DNA of 64,000 bases, taken from Calothrix parasitica NIES-267. Its GTDB lineage: Bacteria; Cyanobacteriota; Cyanobacteriia; Cyanobacteriales; Nostocaceae. The notes under the pieces were generated by a model. The model had not been told where the DNA came from and searched no databases. It was given only the letters and a program-made list of their open reading frames with translations. Shown here in pieces: positions 36,432 to 45,601 of this stretch (its first letter is position 1; each line of letters starts with the position of its first letter). The position numbers and the translations under genes were made by a program. Location of the stretch: assembly GCF_002368095.1 (NCBI RefSeq), contig NZ_AP018227.1, positions 2,093,359 to 2,157,358 of the forward strand, written 5' to 3'.

Positions 36432-37895
36432 ATGAATAAAAATTCTATTTCACGCCGTAATGTTTTACAAGGTATGGTTCTTGGTGTAGGTGTTATTGGA
36501 TTCGATTTAGTAAGCAGTTCTTGGGTAACTTCTGCTAGTTCTGGTTCTATAGCATATACACCACAAATCGATGGAGAATTTTTAACAGAGGAAGCAATAC
36601 TTGAAGCCGTTGCGGATGATTATGGTCATATCATAAGTAAGCGACCAGTAGCTGTACTCAAGCCAGCATCAGTAGAAGATATTATTAAAATTATCAAATT
36701 TGCTTTTAGAAATAAAATCAAAGTAGCAGCAAGAGGTCAAGCTCATTCGCTCTACGGTCAATCTCAGGTCGAAGCAGGTATAGTCATTGATACTAGTACT
36801 CTTAATCAAATTCATTCCATAACCTCAGACCGAGCAGAAGTTGATGCAGGGGTACTATGGAGCGAGCTATTACAAGCCACTTTAGAGCAGGAATTAACAC
36901 CACCCGTGTTCACAGATTATATAGAACTTTCTGTAGGTGGTACTTTATCTGTAGGAGGTATCGGTGGTACAAGCTATGTTAACGGAGTACAAGTTGACAA
37001 TGTTTTGTCATTGGAAGTAGTCACGGGTAAAGGTAAACTCAAAACTTGTTCTCGGGAGCAAAATCGAGATTTATTTGAAGCTGCTTTAGCTGGTGTAGGT
37101 CAATGTTGCATTATAGTTAAAGCAACTATAAAACTGATTCCCGCTTTGGAGAGAGCTAGGGTATTTTCGTTGTTTTACGATGATTTAGCTATTTTTATTC
37201 GCGACCAACGTTTACTTGTTGATGACGAGCGTTTCAGCTTCTTAGAAGGTCAGGTAATAGCAGATGATAATGGTGGATGGCGATATTTATTAGAAGTAGC
37301 GAGTTTTTATAATCAAGACACCCCTCCGGATAATAATACCTTGTTACGGGGTTTAAATTATATTCCTGACACTCAACAAATAGAAGACGAATCATATTTC
37401 GACTTTATCAATCGTTTAGCACCTTTAGTTGAGCAGCTTAAATCAATTGGTGTGTGGTCTTTTCCTCATCCTTGGTTGAATTTGTTTGTACCTAATAGTG
37501 CAGTAGAAAGCTTTGTAAGTGGAGTTGTTGCTGATTTAACTTTAGATGATACAGGTCAAGGTCCAGTACTGCTGTATCCGGTGAAAACCAAGCGCTTTCA
37601 ACTACCCTTATTTAGAGTTCCACGAGAAGAAATTGTATTTTTATTTGCAATCTTGCGAACAGCAGTTCCACCGGAAGATGCTGTCGTAGAAAGAATGGTG
37701 GCTGACAACCGCAGACTATTTGAGCAGAATCGTCAGCTTGGTGGAGATTTTTATCCTATAGACGCAGTTCCCATGACTCGAAAAGATTGGAAACAGCATT
37801 TTCGTCCTTACTGGGGAAAGTTGGTTAGAGCAAAACGACGCTACGACCCCAAAAAATTGCTCGCACCCGGTCTAGGTATTTTTTCAAGTCGTTGA
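36432..37895 (+). CDS. FAD-dependent cytokinin dehydrogenase-like oxidase
   Basis: 487 residues. A twin-arginine signal (ISRRNVLQGMVLGVGVIG) predicts folded export. Residues ~70-240 are a VAO-type FAD domain (FAD_binding_4) with ARGQAHSLYGQ, where H105 occupies the position of the covalent flavin His of plant CKX. D162 in TDYIELSVGGTL matches the catalytic Asp of CKX. The C-terminal half (HPWLNLFVP, RRYDPKKLLAPG) fits the cytokinin-binding domain. It would cleave the side chain of isoprenoid cytokinins outside the cytoplasm. A wider oxidase role is possible. Monocistronic. Confidence 0.85.
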   Translation: MNKNSISRRNVLQGMVLGVGVIGFDLVSSSWVTSASSGSIAYTPQIDGEFLTEEAILEAVADDYGHIISKRPVAVLKPASVEDIIKIIKFAFRNKIKVAARGQAHSLYGQSQVEAGIVIDTSTLNQIHSITSDRAEVDAGVLWSELLQATLEQELTPPVFTDYIELSVGGTLSVGGIGGTSYVNGVQVDNVLSLEVVTGKGKLKTCSREQNRDLFEAALAGVGQCCIIVKATIKLIPALERARVFSLFYDDLAIFIRDQRLLVDDERFSFLEGQVIADDNGGWRYLLEVASFYNQDTPPDNNTLLRGLNYIPDTQQIEDESYFDFINRLAPLVEQLKSIGVWSFPHPWLNLFVPNSAVESFVSGVVADLTLDDTGQGPVLLYPVKTKRFQLPLFRVPREEIVFLFAILRTAVPPEDAVVERMVADNRRLFEQNRQLGGDFYPIDAVPMTRKDWKQHFRPYWGKLVRAKRRYDPKKLLAPGLGIFSSR

Positions 37896-38217
37896 ACTTT
37901 ATTCCCCTCTTCCCTCTCTTCCATTACCCCAAACTCCGTATTAAAAGTAAAAACCTGCACAACAAAAAATCTCTCTACGGACATAGTGCGTCGGTAAAAA
38001 TTAATGCTTATACTCTAAAGCAGTGTAAATATTTCATACTCAGTGCCTGGTAAGGGTTGTAAGTAGACAAGAATATAAATAAATACGTATTATCTAGTAC
38101 ACAGCCCCTGATTCTAGGAATCAGTAAATGCTGTCAAAGTATTTATTCGTAGGGATTTCCGGAAAATGAGGTAATTGTCCGAAAACCTAAGTAGTGGAGT
38201 GATTAAGTAACTAGCTC
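37896..38217. other. Gap before the HCD-type kinase
   Basis: No gene. A small inverted repeat CTGATTC/GAATCAG (38108-38124) is the only structure seen, about 95 bp before the start codon. Confidence 0.4.
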
Positions 38218-40011
38218 ATGACCAACTACATGATTGGAAAGGTACTGCAAGAGCGTTACCAAATTGTCCAAAGCCTAGGTGCAGGGGTATTTGGACAGAC
38301 ATACATATCAGTGGATATAGAACATCCTAACAATCCTAAGTGTGTTGTAAAACAACTCAAGGTTACAAGTTTGCAGCCGAGTTTTTTACAAGATTTGAGG
38401 TTGCGTTTTCTGACTGAGACTCGTACCCTGAAGCATTTGGGACACCACAAGCAAATTCCTCAGCTAATTTCTTGTTTTGAAGAAAACGAGCGTTTCTATT
38501 TGGTACAAGAATTTGTTGAAGGACATTCCCTAAGTGCGGAATTACCGGTAAATAAAAATCCAGAACATTTATGGAGTGAAAACGGTGTTGTTCAGTTTTT
38601 AAAAGATGTTTTAACTGTTCTACAATTCGTTCATTCTCAAGGTGTAATCCATTGCGATGTTAAGCCAGAAAATATAATTAGACGTGCTAGAGATGGAAAG
38701 TTAGTATTAATTGATTTTGGTTCCATTCAGCCAGTTGATTTTGGAAAAGATGAAGTATTACCTATCTATTCAATCCCCGTAACATCTTTAGGTTATATAC
38801 CTCCAGAACAATTTATTGGTCAAACCCAAATCAACAGCGATATTTATGCTTTGGGAATGATTGCAATTCAGGCTTTAACTGGATTAACACCTTTACAATT
38901 AAAAAAACATCCAGCAAGTAATGAGGTATTGTGGCGTAGTAGAAATACCGAAGTAAGCGATTATGTTGCTGCTGTAATTAGTAAGATGATTCGCTACAAT
39001 CATCAAGAACGTTTTCAAACAGCTTCAGAGGTTCTCCAAGCCCTTAAGCAAATTCCTGTAGACCCAACTTCTCAAATTATTGATGCAGAGTATACTGTTT
39101 TCCCCGATTATCCTACAAGTAAGACTTATTTAAAAAGACGCAATATATCAGAAAAGCCGGAATCATCTCCTTTATTAACAGGAATGAAAATTGGTTTAGC
39201 TGCCAATTCTGTAATTATTGGATTTGGTGCTTATTCTTTAGTAAATCATTCCCCAGAAACGATTGAAAATAAAACATTATCCGCAGCACAAAAAGAATTT
39301 CAATCTGGAGATTTACAAGGTGCTATAGCTTTAGCAAAATCGATTCCTTCAGATAGCAATGTTTATCCAGAAGCTCAAGCTACAATTGGCAATTGGGAGC
39401 AAGAATGGCAAATTGCTGCTCGGAAATATGAAACTGCAAAAACAGCTTTTGAACAAGAACGTTGGGGAGATGTAATCAACCATACTTTCGATGTTCCCGA
39501 TATTTTATATTGGCAAGCGAAAATAGATGCACTAGCAGAGCAAGCACGAAGTTCTATTGAGTTAAGAAAAGACGAATATCTAGCCAAAGCTTACGAAAAA
39601 GCTGCTGAAAAAGACTTTTCCACCGCTCTACATTACCTTCGTCAAATCCCCAAAGAATCTTCAGATGGTGAATTAATTCAGCGAAAGTTAGCAGAATACG
39701 AGCAGAAAAAAGCTGTAAGAGCAACTTACCTTTTGCAACAAGCTTACAACCAAGCTGAACTGGGTAAGTTTGATGCAGCGATTGAATATTTGAAAAAGGT
39801 ACCCAAAGGTACGCGAGCTTATGCTAAAGCTCAAGTTAAAGTCGCTGAATATACTAGTAAAACGCGCTTTTTAGCTAAATTAGACAAAGCGAATTCATCG
39901 GATATTAAGCCTGCAATTAACAATACAGATTCATTTATCCGTACCGAAACCACCACTCGAATTAAAGATTTCCATATGGGAACCTATTTACAGGAAGTTA
40001 ATATTCAGTAG
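38218..40011 (+). CDS. Serine/threonine protein kinase with TPR-like C-terminus (HCD variant)
   Basis: 597 residues. Kinase domain ~14-280: glycine loop altered to GAGVFG, ATP-binding Lys in CVVKQLK, catalytic loop HCDVKPEN (145-152; Cys replaces the Arg of HRD), DFG 166-168. The loss of the HRD Arg means activation-loop phosphorylation is probably not used. One hydrophobic segment at ~320-340 (MKIGLAANSVIIGFGAYSLV). A helical, TPR-like region of ~230 residues follows, with repeats such as AYEKAAEKDFSTALHYLRQI and AYNQAELGKFDAAIEYLKKV. Related to kinases at 29722 and 43212. Substrates unknown. Confidence 0.88.
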   Translation: MTNYMIGKVLQERYQIVQSLGAGVFGQTYISVDIEHPNNPKCVVKQLKVTSLQPSFLQDLRLRFLTETRTLKHLGHHKQIPQLISCFEENERFYLVQEFVEGHSLSAELPVNKNPEHLWSENGVVQFLKDVLTVLQFVHSQGVIHCDVKPENIIRRARDGKLVLIDFGSIQPVDFGKDEVLPIYSIPVTSLGYIPPEQFIGQTQINSDIYALGMIAIQALTGLTPLQLKKHPASNEVLWRSRNTEVSDYVAAVISKMIRYNHQERFQTASEVLQALKQIPVDPTSQIIDAEYTVFPDYPTSKTYLKRRNISEKPESSPLLTGMKIGLAANSVIIGFGAYSLVNHSPETIENKTLSAAQKEFQSGDLQGAIALAKSIPSDSNVYPEAQATIGNWEQEWQIAARKYETAKTAFEQERWGDVINHTFDVPDILYWQAKIDALAEQARSSIELRKDEYLAKAYEKAAEKDFSTALHYLRQIPKESSDGELIQRKLAEYEQKKAVRATYLLQQAYNQAELGKFDAAIEYLKKVPKGTRAYAKAQVKVAEYTSKTRFLAKLDKANSSDIKPAINNTDSFIRTETTTRIKDFHMGTYLQEVNIQ

Positions 40012-40029
40012 TCAATGAATAATAATATG

Positions 40030-40486
40030 TTCGTAGTTGCGCTTTAGCGTTGAAAATAATGAGCGCTAAAGCGCAACTACGAGCTTTAAATGATAAGTAA
40101 TCACCCGAAATTGATATAATTATTTTTTGCTAGTTCACAGCTAATTGGCGCTAAAGCGCAACTACGAACTTTAAATGATAAGTAATCACCCGAAATTGAT
40201 ATAATTATTTTTTGGTAGTTCACAGCTAATTGGCGCTAAAGCGCAACTACGAACTTTAAATTAGAAGTAATCACCCGAAATTGATATAATTATTTTTGGT
40301 AGTTCACAGCTAATTGGCGCTAAAGCGCAACTACGAACTTTAAATGATAAGTAATCACCAGAAATTGATATAATTATTTTTTGGTAGTTCACAGCTAATT
40401 GGCGCTAAAGCGCAACTACGAACTTTAAATTAGAACTTTAAATTAGAACTTTAAATTATAAGTAATCGTCCAAACTTGATATAATT
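40030..40486. repeat. 85-bp tandem array built on the GCGCAACTAC repeat
   Basis: A GTTCGTAGTTGCGC hairpin at 40030-40082 is followed by repeats whose GCGCTAAAGCGCAACTAC core starts at 40063, 40148, 40233, 40317 and 40402, a period of 84-85 bp. The rest of each unit reads ACTTTAAATGATAAGTAATC, then an ACCCGAAATTGATATAATTA-type segment and TAGTTCACAGC. Units are nearly identical. The array ends 29 bp before hsdM and contains a TATAAT-like string in each unit (TGATATAATTA). Confidence 0.9.
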
Positions 40487-40514
40487 AATAACTCACACCC
40501 GACCGGTAAAAAAA

Positions 40515-41930
40515 ATGATAACGGGTGAAATCAAATATAAAATAGACCGTCTTTGGACTACTTTTTGGAATAACGGGATAAGTAATCCCCTCTCGATGAT
40601 TGAACAAATTTCTTACCTGTTATTTATCAAGCGGTTGGATGATTTGGAGTTAGTAGAGAAATCTGGTGTTAAACCGATTTTTTCACTAGAACAACAACAC
40701 TATCGTTGGTCTTATTTCAAAAATCTCTCGAACTCTGAAGAAATGTTGCAGATTGTCCGAGATGAGGTTTTTCCATTTATCAAAAACTTGGGGAAAAATG
40801 AAGAAAATGATTATACTCTTCACATGAAGGATGCCGTATTTTTAATTACGAATCCTAATTTATTAACTAATGTAGTGAATCAAATCGATGCTATCCCGAT
40901 GGAAAATAGGGATATATCGGGAGATTTATATGAGTACATGCTCTCGAAGTTAAATTCAGCGGGAACTAACGGACAGTTCCGGACTCCCCGACATATCATT
41001 CAGATGATAGTAGAATTAATGTCACCGGGAACGAAAGATATTATTTGCGACCCAGCTTGTGGAACTGGGGGTTTTTTAGTAGCTGCTGTGGAATATTTGC
41101 GCGATTCTTTTAATTGCGAGTATTTTAAGAGTAATACATTCCAAGGATTTGATTTTGACAGCACTATGTTGCGAATTAGCAGCATGAATTTGATGTTACA
41201 CGGTATTGAAAACCCACAAATTCAAGCTAGGGATTCCCTTTCTCAAGACCACGAAGAAATTAGTGAAGCGTTTACTTTAATTTTTGCGAATCCACCTTTC
41301 AAGGGTTCGGTGGAAAAATTAACTACTGCTAAGGATTTAGTTAAGGTAGTTAATACTGGTAAGACCGAATTATTATTTATTGCTTTAATTCTACGGTTAT
41401 TGAAAATTGGTGGAAGAGCGGCTGTTATTGTACCGAATGGAGTCTTATTTGGGTCTTCAAAAGCACATATTAATATCCGCAGAGTATTAGTAGAAAAGCA
41501 TAAGTTAGACGCTGTAATTTCAATTCCTTCAGGGGTATTTAGACCTTATGCAGCAGTTTCTACAGCAGTGTTGATTTTTACGAAAACGGGAAAAGGAGGA
41601 ACCGATTGCGTTTGGTTCTACGATATGAAAGCAGATGGTTTTTCCTTGGATGATAAACGTCAGTCTGTAGAAAATAATGATATCCCAGATTTATTACAGC
41701 AATGGAAGCAGCGAAATTCATATAAAAATATAAAGGGTGATAATAAAGCTTTTTGGGTTACAAAGGAAGAGATAAAAGAGAATAATTATGATTTATCGAT
41801 AAATCGTTATCAAGATATTGAATATGAACAGATAGAATACGAACAGCCAAAAGTTATTTTACAAAAATTGCGAGAATTAGAAAACGAGATTTGCAGGGAT
41901 TTGGATGATTTATCAGAATTGCTGAAATGA
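40515..41930 (+). CDS. hsdM: Type I restriction-modification system methylase subunit
   Basis: 471 residues, N6-adenine methyltransferase. An N-terminal helical HsdM_N domain (~5-125) is followed by the SAM-binding motif DPACGTGGF (179-187) and the catalytic NPPF (259-262). With HsdS it methylates adenine in a bipartite target. Its stop overlaps the hsdS start by four bases (ATGA), so the two are translated together. No hsdR gene is found within the 64-kb window. Promoter sequences may come from the 85-bp repeat array directly upstream. Confidence 0.95.
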   Translation: MITGEIKYKIDRLWTTFWNNGISNPLSMIEQISYLLFIKRLDDLELVEKSGVKPIFSLEQQHYRWSYFKNLSNSEEMLQIVRDEVFPFIKNLGKNEENDYTLHMKDAVFLITNPNLLTNVVNQIDAIPMENRDISGDLYEYMLSKLNSAGTNGQFRTPRHIIQMIVELMSPGTKDIICDPACGTGGFLVAAVEYLRDSFNCEYFKSNTFQGFDFDSTMLRISSMNLMLHGIENPQIQARDSLSQDHEEISEAFTLIFANPPFKGSVEKLTTAKDLVKVVNTGKTELLFIALILRLLKIGGRAAVIVPNGVLFGSSKAHINIRRVLVEKHKLDAVISIPSGVFRPYAAVSTAVLIFTKTGKGGTDCVWFYDMKADGFSLDDKRQSVENNDIPDLLQQWKQRNSYKNIKGDNKAFWVTKEEIKENNYDLSINRYQDIEYEQIEYEQPKVILQKLRELENEICRDLDDLSELLK

Positions 41931-43111
41931 AATCGATTTATCCAACCTGTTATCTGGGTAAATTAGTAAAAGTTGAAGGAGGAAAAAGACTACCCCGAGG
42001 AGAAAGATATGCTCAACAAATTACAAAATATCCATATCTTCGCGTTTGTGATTTTGTTCGTGGGTCAATAGACGAGACAGACTTACGTTTTTTAACCGAA
42101 GAAACACAATCTAAAATTTCACAATATACAATTTCTAGCGACGATGTGTATATATCAATTGCTGGAACAATAGGAATTGTTGGTACCGTTCCCGAGCATC
42201 TTTCCAATGCTAATTTTACAGAAAACGCAGCTAAACTGGTAATTAAGAATAAGAATAAATTAGACCGAAGTTATTTAGTTCATTATTTAAATACCTTGGG
42301 TCAGTATCAAATAAAAAAGCAAGTAAACGTTACCAGTCAATCAAAACTAGCGCTGTTTCGGATTGAGAAGATTAAAATTCCTCTTCCATCATTGGAGAAA
42401 CAGCGTCAGATTGCTGCAATTTTGGATAAAGCTGATTCAGTACGTCGAAAACGAGAACAAGTTATTGAACTTACCGAAGAATTGTTAAGGTCAAAGTTTT
42501 TGGAGACGTTTGGAAATCCGGAGAGTAACCCTTATGGGTGGGAGTTAGAAAGAATTGGTAATTTAGGTAAAATAATTACAGGGAATACACCATCACGAGC
42601 AAATCCAGAAAACTACGGTGATTATATAGAGTGGATTAAATCGGATAATATTAATACACCGCATCACTTTATCACGACCGCATCCGAAAAGTTATCCTGT
42701 CAAGGTAAAAAAATAGCAAGAACAGTACCAGCAGAATCGATTTTAGTAACTTGTATTGCTGGTAGTTCTAATAGTATCGGTAGAGCAGCATTAACAGATA
42801 GAGAAGTTGCATTTAATCAACAAATTAACGCTATCATTCCCAAAAAAAGCCTTAATCCATATTTTTTATACAGTCATTTTTTTATAGCTCAACATTTAAT
42901 TCAAGCTCAATCAACCAATTCCATGAAAAGTCTAGTAAATAAAAGCAGATTTTCAAATATATTTTTTATGAATCCTCCCCAAGACAAGCAAGAAATATTC
43001 GGAAATTGGTTTTTAAAGTTTCATAAATGGTTAGAAAAATTATATCAGGACAAAGAACTTGCCGAGCAACTATTTAATTCCTTAATTCAACGTGTTTTTA
43101 ATAGTGAGTAA
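41927..43111 (+). CDS. hsdS: Type I restriction-modification specificity subunit
   Basis: 394 residues. Two target-recognition domains (about 5-150 and 205-350), each followed by a conserved helical dimerisation segment, the first containing PLPSLEKQRQIAAILDKADS and a coiled coil through RRKREQ. The second TRD begins WELERIGNLGKIITGNTPS. HsdS dictates the two halves of the target site. ATGA overlap with hsdM. TRDs usually diverge rapidly, so the target cannot be predicted. Confidence 0.93.
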   Translation: MKSIYPTCYLGKLVKVEGGKRLPRGERYAQQITKYPYLRVCDFVRGSIDETDLRFLTEETQSKISQYTISSDDVYISIAGTIGIVGTVPEHLSNANFTENAAKLVIKNKNKLDRSYLVHYLNTLGQYQIKKQVNVTSQSKLALFRIEKIKIPLPSLEKQRQIAAILDKADSVRRKREQVIELTEELLRSKFLETFGNPESNPYGWELERIGNLGKIITGNTPSRANPENYGDYIEWIKSDNINTPHHFITTASEKLSCQGKKIARTVPAESILVTCIAGSSNSIGRAALTDREVAFNQQINAIIPKKSLNPYFLYSHFFIAQHLIQAQSTNSMKSLVNKSRFSNIFFMNPPQDKQEIFGNWFLKFHKWLEKLYQDKELAEQLFNSLIQRVFNSE

Positions 43112-43120
43112 TGTATGTAG

Positions 43121-43141
43121 AGACGTAGCACTGCTACGTCT
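43121..43141. repeat. AGACGTAGCA palindrome (copy 1)
   Basis: 10-bp arms AGACGTAGCA / TGCTACGTCT around one base, ten bases after the hsdS stop codon. Other copies are at 52275-52295 and 62582-62602. Probably acts as a transcript-end hairpin. Confidence 0.75.
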
Positions 43142-43211
43142 CCCGACGATTGAAAGTAAAAAAATCAGTTTTTTATAAATTTATTTTATTACAATCTTGA
43201 ATATCAATAAT

Positions 43212-45389
43212 TTACCGTCTAAAAAAATTCAACAATCCCCGCTTTCTATCTTTTTTCTTGTCCTTATCTTCTTCTTTCTCTTTCTCTCTCTCTTCAAATT
43301 TTAATTGCTCTTCTAACCTTTCTTCTACTTCTTTTTTACCTTTAATTGCTTCTCGATAATCTGGATTATATTTTATTGCGGTATTGTAAGCTGCTAATGC
43401 TTCTTTATCTTTCCCTAAATTAACTAAAACATTACCTTTGCTATACCAGCTTTCCTGATGGTCTTTGTTATAGCGAATTGCACTATTATAAGCAGATAAT
43501 GCTTCTTGATAATTCTGTAAATTATAAAGCGAATTGCCGCGACTGTACCATACTTTATAAGTATTTCGTCGTACTTTAATCGCTTTATCGTAAACTGAAA
43601 TAGCTTGTTCGTAGCGTTTCATTTGGTGCAAAGCCCAACCTTGAGAGTAGAATGCATCAAAGTTATTAGGACTATATTTTAATACTTCTTGGAAAGATTC
43701 AATTGCTTCCGGATAGCGCCGTAAACTTATCAGTACATTGCCTCTTGATAGCCAAGCTTGGTGAAAATTAGGCTTGTATTGTACAGCTTTAGAATAAGCT
43801 TTATAAGCATCTTTTTGACGATTCAGATTTATTAAAGCATTACCGCTATTGTACCAAGCCCGCTCGTTATTTGGTTTTAATCGAATAACTTTTTCGTAGG
43901 TGTCGAGAGCATCTTTGTAACGCTTTAAGCTATATAAAACCCAGGCTTTATTATACAAAGCTTGGTCATAATCGGGTTGCAATTCTACCGCTTTGTCATA
44001 AGATTGAATTGCTTCATCGTATCTCTTTAAATTACTCAAAGCTTGTCCCCTAGCATTCAAAACCTCGGGAGATTTTGGTTCTAATTCCAAAGCTTTATTA
44101 AAAGAGTAAATCGCATCTTGATATCGTTTCAACTTATTTAAGACAAAACCTCTTCCTTGCCAAGAATCTTGATAACTTGGTTCGAGTTCGATTGCTTTAT
44201 CATATGCAGATAATGCTTCTTCATGTGAATCTAATTCATATAAAGCTCTAGCTTGTCCGTTCCAAGCTTGAGCGTATTCTGGTTTAATATCTATCGCTTG
44301 TTTATAGTTATTGAGCGCATCTTCATAGCGCTGTAAATCATAAAATGTGTTTGCTTTTTTTAATAAATCGCCAGCATTGGCAGTATTAATACTATTTATA
44401 ATCAAAACAGATGCAGTTGCTCCAGTTCCAACGAGCAACATAAACATAAAAGCTTTAATAAGTAATTGCTTAGGTCTTATCTTTTTGGTTTGATTCCGAG
44501 GTTTGAAAGTTTGAGAAAAAGGCTGGATATTCAATACCATCGTATTAGAAGATGATTGATTGGTATTTTGATTAATAATTCTCAATGCTTCTAAAGCTTG
44601 GGTAGCAGAAGAATAGCGCTGTCGAAAATCATAACGCACCATCTTATTTAAAATATCAGCCAACTCTTGACTAACTTGAGCCTGTTTTTCCCAAATAATT
44701 TCATTAGTGTCATCATCCTTTTCCAACTCATCGGGAGATAACCCCGTAAGTGCTGTGATACTCATTATTCCCAAAGCATAAATATCGCTACTAAACTTCG
44801 GTTCTCCTTGAGCTTGTTCTCCCGGAATATAACCAGGAGTACCGATAGCAACAGTAATTTGGGTTTGATTAGCGGTCGAAATCATCTGAGTAGTAATTTG
44901 TTTCACCGCTCCAAAATCAATCAAAACCAGCTTTCCATCTTTATCCCGTCTGAGGATATTTCGCGGATTAATATCGCGATGAATTACCTTTTGGTCGTGG
45001 ACAAATTCTAGAATTTCTAGTATTTCTTTTAAAAGGGAAATAGCCCGGTCTTCACTTATCGGTTCTCCAGGCTTTATTTCTTCATCTAAACCATGACCGT
45101 AAATATATTCCTGTACCAGATAAAATTCTTGATTTTCCTCAAAATACGCTAAAAGTTGCGGAATATGTTCGTGTATTCCCAACTTATGTAAAACCTGAGC
45201 TTCCGTATCGAATAAACGTCTTGCAGTTTGTAAAGTAGCGGGGTCATTTGCTTGTGGCTTAAGCTTTTTAACAACACATTTTGGAGAACCAGGTAAATGC
45301 GTATCGTAAGCAACGAAAGTTTCACCAAATCCCCCATCTGCTAAATTACTAATTATTTGGTATCTTCCAACAAGTGTATTTCCCAACAT
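43212..45389 (-). CDS. Serine/threonine kinase-like protein with long TPR array (HRD-N variant)
   Basis: 725 residues. Kinase domain ~8-270: Gly loop ADGGFGET, ATP-binding Lys in CVVKKLK, catalytic loop HRDINPRN (137-144), DFG 158-160. The Lys two residues after the catalytic Asp, nearly universal in Ser/Thr kinases, is Asn141. A transmembrane helix (~308-330) follows, then about ten TPR units of 34 residues (e.g. AWNGQARALYELDSHEEALS) and a highly charged tail ending KDKKKDRKRGLLNFFRR. The protein is probably a membrane-anchored TPR scaffold with weak or altered kinase activity. Confidence 0.9.
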   Translation of the reverse strand: MLGNTLVGRYQIISNLADGGFGETFVAYDTHLPGSPKCVVKKLKPQANDPATLQTARRLFDTEAQVLHKLGIHEHIPQLLAYFEENQEFYLVQEYIYGHGLDEEIKPGEPISEDRAISLLKEILEILEFVHDQKVIHRDINPRNILRRDKDGKLVLIDFGAVKQITTQMISTANQTQITVAIGTPGYIPGEQAQGEPKFSSDIYALGIMSITALTGLSPDELEKDDDTNEIIWEKQAQVSQELADILNKMVRYDFRQRYSSATQALEALRIINQNTNQSSSNTMVLNIQPFSQTFKPRNQTKKIRPKQLLIKAFMFMLLVGTGATASVLIINSINTANAGDLLKKANTFYDLQRYEDALNNYKQAIDIKPEYAQAWNGQARALYELDSHEEALSAYDKAIELEPSYQDSWQGRGFVLNKLKRYQDAIYSFNKALELEPKSPEVLNARGQALSNLKRYDEAIQSYDKAVELQPDYDQALYNKAWVLYSLKRYKDALDTYEKVIRLKPNNERAWYNSGNALINLNRQKDAYKAYSKAVQYKPNFHQAWLSRGNVLISLRRYPEAIESFQEVLKYSPNNFDAFYSQGWALHQMKRYEQAISVYDKAIKVRRNTYKVWYSRGNSLYNLQNYQEALSAYNSAIRYNKDHQESWYSKGNVLVNLGKDKEALAAYNTAIKYNPDYREAIKGKKEVEERLEEQLKFEEREKEKEEDKDKKKDRKRGLLNFFRR

Positions 45390-45397
45390 CTTTTATA

Positions 45398-45496
45398 CAG
45401 TTATCAGTTATCAGTTATCAGTTATCAGTTATCAGTTATCAGTTATCAGTTATCAGTTATCAGTTATCAGTGACCAGTTATCAGTGACCAGTTATC
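45398..45496. repeat. GTTATCA heptamer array
   Basis: About a dozen tandem GTTATCA units, degrading to GTGACCA, just upstream of the kinase-TPR gene. Short tandem repeat typical of these genomes. Confidence 0.9.
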
Positions 45497-45601
45497 ATTA
45501 ATTCTTATTAGATTGTATATATTTCCCAAATTCCAATTCCTAACTCCTAAGTTTTTCAATCCAAAATCTAAAATCTAAAATCCAAAATCCAAAATTTCTT
45601 T

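Noticed and set aside
40063-40486. Regular repeats as a possible CRISPR array
   Set aside because: Whole 85-bp units are repeated, with no variable spacers and no cas genes nearby; it is a tandem duplication.
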